Source: Sthenelais limicola (taxonomy: Eukaryota > Annelida > Polychaeta > Phyllodocida > Sigalionidae). From it: a DNA stretch of 64,000 bases. Each line of letters begins with the position of its first letter. Position 1 is the stretch's first letter. The notes beneath the pieces are model-generated. The model was not told where the DNA came from, ran no database searches, and saw only the letters and a list, made by a program, of their open reading frames with translations. A program made the position numbers and the translations under genes. Where the stretch lies: the NCBI GenBank assembly GCA_942159475.1, contig OW804098.1, forward strand, positions 10,084,406 to 10,148,405, read 5' to 3'. This document shows, piece after piece, positions 56,887 through 64,000 of this stretch.

Positions 56887-57533
56887 TTCCTTAATATATG
56901 GAAGTTAAAAGGGGAATATTTATGTGGCAGGGTGTTTATATTATATTATTATAATTTATAGGCAATTTTTTGTATTTTAATCTATATTGTAACATAGGTC
57001 TACTGAGGTCTGATCCAGGAGAGGTATAATATGGGCACTTGTGTCAAGATTTTGATGGTGTCTAAGAAACTTTTGTTAAATATTCATTGCTGAGCTAATA
57101 TTACTAAAGCTCTGTTATTTGTATTTGTTTTATTTCCTTTTTTACTTTAATTGAGTGTAGTCTTAATAGTTTTTAAATAGATATTTCCAATCAAATCTAT
57201 GCAAATGTAAATGACCTGTGAGACATAAACATTTAATTTAAATGTTTGGCACTACTACTACCTTATATATTCACCCTGTTTATTTATAAATGGGTCTAAA
57301 TAATTATTTGGTGTTTTGTGTTTAATCACCAAATTGAATGATTTATCTGCATGATGTATAATTTACAACTTCAAGTCAGAAAGACTCTTTCCTTATGATC
57401 TGGTGGAATGGGAGAAGATGGTTTTTGAAGAAGAGAACATTTTTTAGGAAGATAACTGATTGTTGTTGTTGTTGTTGAGCTGGTTCTGTAGGTTTAGAGA
57501 GGTGCGAGCTCCTCCCTACATGCTCTACTGGCT
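56887..57533 (+). other. 3' UTR or downstream DNA of the two-TM gene
   Basis: T-rich and unique; no AATAAA close to the stop codon. The nearest strong one downstream (58726) belongs to a LINE-like tail, so the transcript end is unresolved. Confidence 0.45.
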
Positions 57534-58035
57534 TAATCAAACGTCTGGGTAATTGCGTTAAATTTTATAATTTTAATACATCGTTTGGGGAAAGATGATT
57601 ATTCTACCAACGTTTATTTAACAGACAGTTAACGTCTATGGAAAGACTTAGGTTAATATTTCAGATGTTAATCAAACGTCTGGGTAATTGCATTCATTTT
57701 GCTAACGTTAATAAAACATTTGGAGGAAAGATGTTCATTTCTGGCAACGTTTATTTTACATACATTTAATGTCTATGGAAAAACGTTAATTCAGATGTTA
57801 ATTCAACGTCTGTAATAATGAGTCCATTTATGCATCATATTTTTAATGTTTTTTTTGACATTTTGAAAAAACGTTAAATCTTCAGGCGTTACCTTGAGGT
57901 TAGATAAACATTGGTTGGATAAAAGCAGTTTGAAAATCATAGTTGAAAAAACGATAATATAACGTTTATTTCCCAACGTTGGGAATATCCACCTTAAACA
58001 AACGTTAGCCAAACGTTAGCTAAACGTTATTTGCT
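57534..58035 (+). repeat. AACGTT-rich degenerate tandem repeat of about 132 bp
   Basis: TTAATCAAACGTCTGGGTAA recurs at 57534 and 57668, with a looser form near 57798. AACGTT/AACGTC words are dense throughout. Confidence 0.75.
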
Positions 58036-58659
58036 ACCTGGCTTATTGTTGGTTAGAGCCTAGTTGATTATTGATAGGTGTATAGTTGTATAGGTGTAGT
58101 TCTTAGAGCCACAATTAATTACAATTTTGGGGGATTGAGTGGGAAGCTTATTTTGAGTCTGCAAGTGTAATATAATACCATTGCTTTTTGGCATTTGCTC
58201 TGGATGACTTGTCATTGATAATTCGTTTATAAAAGATAATATAATTCTTTGTTAAAAGTTTTGCATTTCCACTTCATCAGAATCAACCCTGAAAGGTGGA
58301 CACACGTTTCTTTAAGGCTAATGAATACCCACACAACTACCAACAAGTCAAAATTTATACAATTTGGCCTTTTAAACAATTTAAACATTTTCTCAAATTT
58401 GGAGAACATTTTTACAGGGAGGTATATACAAGGGAGTAGCAATAGATAATATGCATGGGTGGCATATAGTTGAAAGTAATGCCACTACTACTACTAGCGC
58501 CAACTATTTATAAGTGCATCACTCTTCCCTGGTGAAGGGCAATCAAATTACCTGGGCTATATGTTCAATAGAACATTAAGAAAGTGACAACCAATAGTAG
58601 GGAGCCTTAGCCTTCATTGAACGCTTCGGTTATGTTCTCTACTTTACTAAATGTATATT

Positions 58660-58757
58660 ATGCCCGAGGGCCCAGAATAGCTCCCGTCCGCCGGAGATCT
58701 CCCCTTGAGAGCAGTCTAAAGACTGAATAAAATGTTTTTCTATTCTATTCTATTCTA
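58660..58757 (+). mobile_element. LINE-like 3' end with (TTCTA)n tail
   Basis: GACTGAATAAAATGTTTTTC then (TATTC)n. AATAAA is at 58726. Same architecture as the (TTATC)n-tailed fragments. It could serve as a polyadenylation site for the upstream gene. Confidence 0.5.
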
Positions 58758-59177
58758 TATGTGGTACTATTGCTGACAACAGTACTGCAGCGTCACCTGG
58801 CATGCAGTGGCTAAATTAAGTCCCAATTGTGGATATTAATTTTTAGTGCAGTTAATGAGTCGTTGCTACTATCTTGTATACCTCCCTGATTATTAGAAAT
58901 ATTTTATCGTATTTTTATAGGCAGTGACACCATGTTCCAATACAGAAAAAAAGTCTTGAAAATCGGCTTCATCTCTAACGTTCCTGTTTTAATATTTTTG
59001 TGAACTGCCAAAAATTAATGTCCATAATGGAGCTTTTTCTAATACTATTAGTGTAATTTAACTATTTACTATTTATTTATTATTATTTAACTATTATAAA
59101 GAAATGATTGCCATAATTACCATCAGTGGTGATATATGTTGGGTAGCAGTTTGGAGAATTTTTTAGTGGATGTTGTC

Positions 59178-59786
59178 CAGGGGTCTGTTGCATAAGGAAT
59201 TATTATAGCAAATGACACAATGGAGGGTTCAAACTGATCGAGACACATCAGAAAACGGGATGAACCCCAAAGGGGTGAGTTCCCGTTTTCTGATGTGTCA
59301 AGATCAGTTTGAAACCGAACAGAGCATCATTTGCTATTTATTACACACTTTATATGGATGTTAAAAAGTAAATTTAACTTGTTTAGCCTAAATTTTCGCT
59401 CGGGGAAGCTCAGTTCAATGCATTTTGTAGGCCTACGTTACGTGGTCGGGGACGACGTCATTTGTTTCAAGTTTGTAGGTCAGGCCTACGCTGTGCCAAT
59501 GAGATTGCATCTTTGCCCGAACTGTTCACATAAACAGTTCGGATCAACCGAACTGCACCCCCAAACATTTCTAACTGCTCATGTGTGTAATAATTAAAGA
59601 AATTGTTTCTTGCTAAGCTATTTTTCCTTGCTTGGGTAGGAAATTCCTACAGTAGGTTATTGTTAGCATTGTTATGTCTGTATAGCAAATTCCTTCCCTA
59701 AAGGTTACTTACCGGCTGTTAAGAAAGGAAAGTAGCTAAGGAAAGGAAATCTTTAAAAAAGATGTTTTTTATGCAATGGGCCCCTG
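59178..59786 (+). mobile_element. family I hAT-like MITE, split by family D
   Basis: Ends CAGGGGTCTGTTGCATAA and TTATGCAATGGGCCCCTG. CAGGGG-type ends are usual in hAT elements. No clear 8-bp duplication is visible. Confidence 0.65.
59201..59594 (+). mobile_element. family D foldback element
   Basis: Same layout, inserted in the hAT-like element 59178-59786. Confidence 0.78.
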
Positions 59787-60011
59787 GTGAGCGTTTTACT
59801 GGTGGTGGACTCTTAGGACACTGATCCGGTTGTTTTTTATTTTTATTTAGATGGATCACTGACCTGGTTTTTTAAAAAGAATTATCGGTATTACACAGCT
59901 TTGGCTTGACCAGATCGGCTAAAACCTGTCTAGAAATTAACCCTCATTTGTATGGGGCAATGCAAGCTACTGCAGTTCTGAACACTGGATATACATGGAG
60001 AGGTATATTAT

Positions 60012-60240
60012 ATATGGGTCAGATCATCAGAGAATGTACAATTTGCTTTCACCAATCCTGTCAAATTCAAGACAAAAATTAGGTTCAAAACACAGTTCAA
60101 CCTGATAGAGAAGATTTTTCTTCTTAATCAGCACAATACCAAATTTGCTTAAATATATTATTGATCAGGGTTCATCCAAATTTAGCAGAATTTACTATTG
60201 CATACGTAGAGCTGCCGATTGTACATTTTCTGACACCTTG
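60012..60240 (-). mobile_element. family A MITE, diverged
   Basis: GGGTCAGATCATCAG...CTGACACCTTG. Confidence 0.75.
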
Positions 60241-60280
60241 AAATTTGTCTTTGAGTTAGTATAGAATATTTGTTTTATGT

Positions 60281-60490
60281 ACACTCTAGGTCCAAACCCT
60301 TAGATCAGATACGGATGGTATGTCAGCCTTCCTCGCTAATTAATCGGGTCTTGCCCTAGAACTCGGCATTTTAATGGGAATATGATGACATTTTGCGGTC
60401 TTAGTGGAATTATAATGGCACTTTGTGGTTTGAGGCGAGAGGCTTTCCCTTCATTTGAAGGGACTCTCTCAAGTTTGGGCCTAGACTGTG
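60281..60490 (-). mobile_element. family G MITE
   Basis: ACTCTAGGTCCAAACCC...AAGTTTGGGCCTAGACT; reverse orientation. Confidence 0.75.
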
Positions 60491-60633
60491 TAGACACAAC
60501 CTGTGTTGTGGTTTATTGGGCCTGAGTAAAAGCTAGCCTGGTCCCTCCTCTGGAGTTGGTTTCAATTTCCTCTATGTACCCAACTGTATTTCCAATCTAT
60601 TATAGCTCTTCTCCTTGAAAATGTGTAAACAAT

Positions 60634-60851
60634 TAAAGGGTGGTCTCCACTGGCTACGGTGAGCTCTGCGGTAAGCCTTGCGATGGTTTGTGCTGGTTCT
60701 GTAGGTGGAGAGGCATGACGAGGTCCTTGCCTACATGGTCAGTGAATCATGTACTCAGGAACTCGCCACTTCTCACTAACACAGCACCATCGCAAGGCTT
60801 GCCGCAGAGCTTACCGCAGAGCTTACTGCAGCCAGTGGAGACCAACCTTAA
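60634..60851. mobile_element. family F MITE, TTAA-flanked
   Basis: TTAA|AGGGTGGTCTCCACTGG...CCAGTGGAGACCAACC|TTAA. Confidence 0.8.
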
Positions 60852-61216
60852 CTCGTCTCAATATCTGTGATTCTTAATCCCGACCAAAAAGAAGGGCTAT
60901 GAAAATAAAAGGTATTATTCATGACAATTTCATGAAGACTTTAAGTAATAATAATAATAATAGTCAAAGATATTGACTATATATAAAGTTTAATATGGCT
61001 TTACAGTCATTGACCAAAGCGTATATTATATGCATTATAAGATGCCCAATCTCTCTTATATAGTCAGTTGTACATATATTGTAATACATTGAATGTATAA
61101 ACTTATTTATTTGAAAACCGATACCATTGGAATGAACATCATTTCATTAATTGTCACTAATTGTCATTTTCTTTACTCATCTTTGTATCATGATTTGTAT
61201 TTGTTTTTTTCAATTT

Positions 61217-61366
61217 GTTTTAAATTTGAAGAACTGTGAATATTTGCCATTTAAAAGAAGGTGTCAGTTTCAAAATAAATGGTAAAGTAATGTTTTAAAT
61301 TTGTAGAACTGTGAATATTTGCCATTTAAAAGAAGGTGACAGTTTCAAAATAAATGGTAAAGTTAT
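61217..61366 (+). repeat. two 75-bp tandem copies
   Basis: GTTTTAAATTTGAAGAACTG... and GTTTTAAATTTGTAGAACTG..., differing at only a few bases. Confidence 0.93.
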
Positions 61367-61384
61367 GATTCTAAGTTTACTATA

Positions 61385-61800
61385 TATGTGACGTGTTTCA
61401 GGAAAATGAGTCATAAGTCGCAAAATTGATATTTTTCAACGTGATCTTTTCACAAGATGTCTTTATTGAAATGTTCTAATTCTGATAGAGTTTAGCACTT
61501 GTAGTCATATGAATCTATGTGCTAAATTTCAGGACTTGTATTAAATATATTATTGCGTTTTGAAGGCCTTCGTATGGAGTATATTCAGTTACTTTACTGG
61601 ACATTACCCGGTACCAAGAAACATTGCAAACTTTTCTTTTCAAACATAGAAATATCAAACTAAAAATATAGAAATACATACTAGGTGTCCTAGTGTTTAC
61701 TATCATTGGAATCGGCTTGATCTCCTCTTTTCAAATATGGTGATATCTCAAAATCTATATTTTGCGACTTATGACTTATTTTCCCAAAACGGATCACATA
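61385..61800 (-). mobile_element. family B MITE
   Basis: Complete. Confidence 0.86.
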
Positions 61801-61914
61801 TTGATTCTCACAATTTAATGGTATGGGGAAGTTTGAAAATAAAAACCCATGCAAACAATTCTTGCTAGTTATGTTTGTCGCTAGTCATCAATGACTTTAA
61901 CCCTGAAATAGGAG

Positions 61915-62018
61915 GTTCCACAAAATTAGTCTAAAGTAAAAATAATGGCTATTTTTCGAATGTATTTCCTCACAAGAAATGATTGTAGGAATGTTCTCAC
62001 TTTTGGGTGTTTAATACT
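61915..62018 (-). mobile_element. family B fragment cut by a TTAA element
   Basis: TTCCTCACAAGAAATG...TGTTCTCACTTTTGGG, then the family E element begins. Confidence 0.45.
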
Positions 62019-62181
62019 TTAAAGCCGTGGACACACACAGCCGATTGGGCTCCCGATTGCCCCCGATTGCCCCCCGATTTTGGTCTCCCGATAAATCCTA
62101 TGATTTCATTTCAAGTCCTGGTTTATCTTTTTGAAATCTTTTTGAAACATCGACCAGGATTGGAAATGAAATCCTAGGATT
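62019..62181 (+). mobile_element. family E MITE, right part missing
   Basis: TTAA|AGCCGTGGACACACACAGC; stops after GAAATCCTAGGATT. Followed at 62230 by AATAAAATCTTAAAAAAAAAA, a short poly(A)-like remnant. Confidence 0.7.
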
Positions 62182-62307
62182 ACGTTAGAACAACCTGGCT
62201 TGTCCGGGAAATGATGTCTCCCAGGTGAAATAAAATCTTAAAAAAAAAAATAGTTTGTCTGGAACCTGCCCAGATCCTTTCATTGGAATGAGAAGTATTT
62301 ATATCAT

Positions 62308-62716
62308 TTGTGATGTGTTCCAGGAAAATGAGTCACAAGTCGCAAAATTGACGTTTTTCAAAGTAGATTATTCATAAGAACCCCTGCTTAGAATGTTTTC
62401 ATTTTTGGAGTTCTCGGAGCTGCTAGTAGCATAAATACAGGTACTAAATTTCAAGACATTGTAATACATATATCTTGCATTGGTCATCTTATAGAGTATA
62501 TTTAGCTTCTTTACTAGAAATTGTCCACCCCAAAGATATTGGAAACTCTTTTTTTAAAAAAAAGAATATCAATTTTAAAATATAGAAATAGTTATTTAAT
62601 GTCCTTAATGTTTACTATCATTGGAATCGGCTTGATCTCATTGTTTCATATATGATGGTATCTCAAAATCCATATTTTGCGACTTGTGACTCATTTTCCT
62701 AAAACAGATCACATTT
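62308..62716 (-). mobile_element. family B MITE
   Basis: Complete. Confidence 0.86.
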
Positions 62717-63477
62717 ATAATCTCCTCGCCCTTGCCTTCTGACTCTGCAGGACGCATTTCTAGGGACTCCCACGTTGCCGCAGACGGTGGGACATAAAGG
62801 CATGAACTCAATAAGGAATGACGTTGTCCCAGAAAGTCCCAGAAAGGCTTTCCCAACTTTACCTGGCTAAAATGGTTGTAAAGAACACAACTAAAAAACT
62901 AAAAAGTGCTTCAAAATCACATTTCCACCCCAGATATCTTCACAAACCATATATATATACGTTAATTGCCCCCCGAAGAAGGTGGACGGAACTGTACAGA
63001 TCAGAAAAACCGTTGGTAACTTAATAGATTCATTCAAGAACATGTCAGACAAAGAAACCCCTCTTCATGTATGTTATACGGATGATGTTGTATAGCATCA
63101 TACTTTGTTAGATCACCTAAAACATACCTTGGTAAACGACTTAAATTGTATCATCTTCTTTTGTATACCTTTATTGAAATTTGTCTTTCCACATAACCTT
63201 CATGAAATTATCATGTTATGTGAAAAACGACGACTTTTGTTAGATTTTCCAAAATTATTTTTCTTGGTCACAAATTGTTGATGTAGGCTTATCCGCCCAC
63301 AGAGGGCGGGTCGGTCACATCTCGTCCAGAATATGGCCGTCATGGTCCAGTGGTCATGTGACCAACGTTCACAGTTTACTCTCCAGATGTCAGCTATGTA
63401 TGTATAATAGTTGTTTGATACGATAGTAGATGGGAGCTCTCTCACTCTCGAATTAAGTATAATCAAATTATAAAACA

Positions 63478-63532
63478 ATTTACTAAATGTGTACAGCTGC
63501 CAATTGTACATTTTCTGAAAATCTGACCCATA
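63478..63532 (-). mobile_element. family A right-end fragment
   Basis: Terminal 55 bp, perfect at the end (CTGAAAATCTGACCC). Confidence 0.65.
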
Positions 63533-63623
63533 GTTTAATGGGTGAGTTTAGAAATAACCCAAAATATACTGAATACTTGAGATTTGGTACACGTATTCAT
63601 ACTATCCATAATAGTGGATCAAT

Positions 63624-63730
63624 TGTGATGTGTTCCAGGAAAATGAGGCATAAGTTGCAAAATTGATATTTTTCAAAGTGTTTTTTTTCACAAGATATCA
63701 TTATTGGAATGTTCTAATTCTTGGCGAATA
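63624..63730 (-). mobile_element. family B left part, truncated
   Basis: First 105 bp only. Confidence 0.65.
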
Positions 63731-63882
63731 ATAAGAGTGCTGGAGGGCTTACAATCTTGGATTATGATCCCACACTGTCTTTGCTCGATGCGGAGCCAAC
63801 GCAGGCATCAGCCTTGATGACGTCTAAATCAAGGAGGATTGTGGGTAATATTCCCCAAAATGGTGTCAGTCGTGAAACTTGA

Positions 63883-64000
63883 ATAGGGGAATTGCATAGC
63901 CGCCATTTTGAATCTTGATTTGCATGGACTTATGGGAGTAATGGTACAGTATAAAATCTATAGAAAACATGCTATTTTTGGCTTAGAATATTTATCAGTT
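63883..64000 (+). mobile_element. family C MITE, cut by window end
   Basis: AGGGGAATTGCATAGCCGCC and following interior. Confidence 0.8.

Noticed and set aside
59331..59597. 88-codon ORF near 59.4 kb
   Set aside because: Lies wholly within a family D element; no homologous frame is kept in the other copies.
1..64000. Bacterial, phage or viral origin, or an integrated virus
   Set aside because: No operons, ribosome binding sites or viral protein motifs; spliced exons, nuclear tRNAs and MITEs show an animal nuclear genome.

Overview
The window is animal nuclear DNA, AT-rich and overwhelmingly non-coding. It has spliced exons with GT/AG borders, two nuclear-type tRNA genes with internal promoters, non-LTR retrotransposon remnants and a very dense load of short inverted-repeat transposons. 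A short interspersed repeat near 53.1 kb, with a GTGA-repeat edge followed by a TTTACGCCC core, resembles repeats I associate with gastropod molluscs. A marine mollusc is therefore my best guess, but this is an inference from memory and not a search.

Genes. One protein-coding gene on the + strand is supported. Its last exon (55681-56886) and the exon before it (54216-54339) join in phase. A candidate first coding exon (18805-18980) has a good start context, a clean GTAAAT donor and exactly the right phase to join exon 54216. The joined model is about 501 residues: a short N-terminus, two hydrophobic segments and a cytosolic-looking tail of about 400 residues with poly-proline motifs. The roughly 35 kb intron is almost wholly transposons and simple repeats. 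Just upstream of exon 54216 lie three tandem partial copies of the exon's own 5' end, each with its own AG acceptor, and a fourth lies 3 kb further up. They form an exon-derived variable repeat full of decoy splice sites. Separately, 8075-9677 is a retroposed mRNA copy (14-bp target duplication, AATAAA, poly(A)) that still carries an open 170-codon frame. tRNA-Lys(UUU) lies at 14.0 kb and tRNA-His(GUG) at 14.5 kb.

Mobile DNA. The bulk of the window is made of families I call A to I. A: about 48 copies, most near 240 bp, termini TATGGGTCAGATTTTC, TA sites, at least three subfamilies. B: about 20 copies of 400 bp, termini TGTGATGTGTTTCAGG. C: about 10 copies of 330-350 bp, termini AGGGGAGTTGCAT, with AT target duplication shown by an empty site inside this window. 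D: foldback elements of 380 bp. E and F: TTAA-flanked, piggyBac-like. G: TCTAGGYCCAAAC ends. H: CCCCTTTCACACTACAC ends. I: hAT-like CAGGGG ends. Nested insertions (C in A, A in A, LINE and D in C, D in I, A and LINE in B) give a relative order of activity.

Tandem repeats. There is a 30-bp minisatellite at 11.76-12.75 kb with a 390-bp higher-order period, and five large purine or pyrimidine tracts at 17.7, 28.9, 30.6, 34.5 and 42.2-44.5 kb. All the long open frames in these are by-products of their composition or period.

Layout. 0-8 kb: A, B, C, G and H elements and a LINE tail. 8-10.2 kb: retrocopy and D. 10.5-12.8 kb: C, A and the minisatellite. 13-14.6 kb: A elements and tRNAs. 14.7-26 kb: A, B and C elements, a purine tract and candidate exon 1. 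26.4-28.2 kb: triple nest. 28.4-45 kb: purine/pyrimidine tracts among A, B and C. 45-52 kb: A, E and F. 53-57 kb: SINE, exon-derived repeat and last two exons. 57-64 kb: AACGTT repeats, LINE tail, nested I/D, A, F, G, B, E and C.
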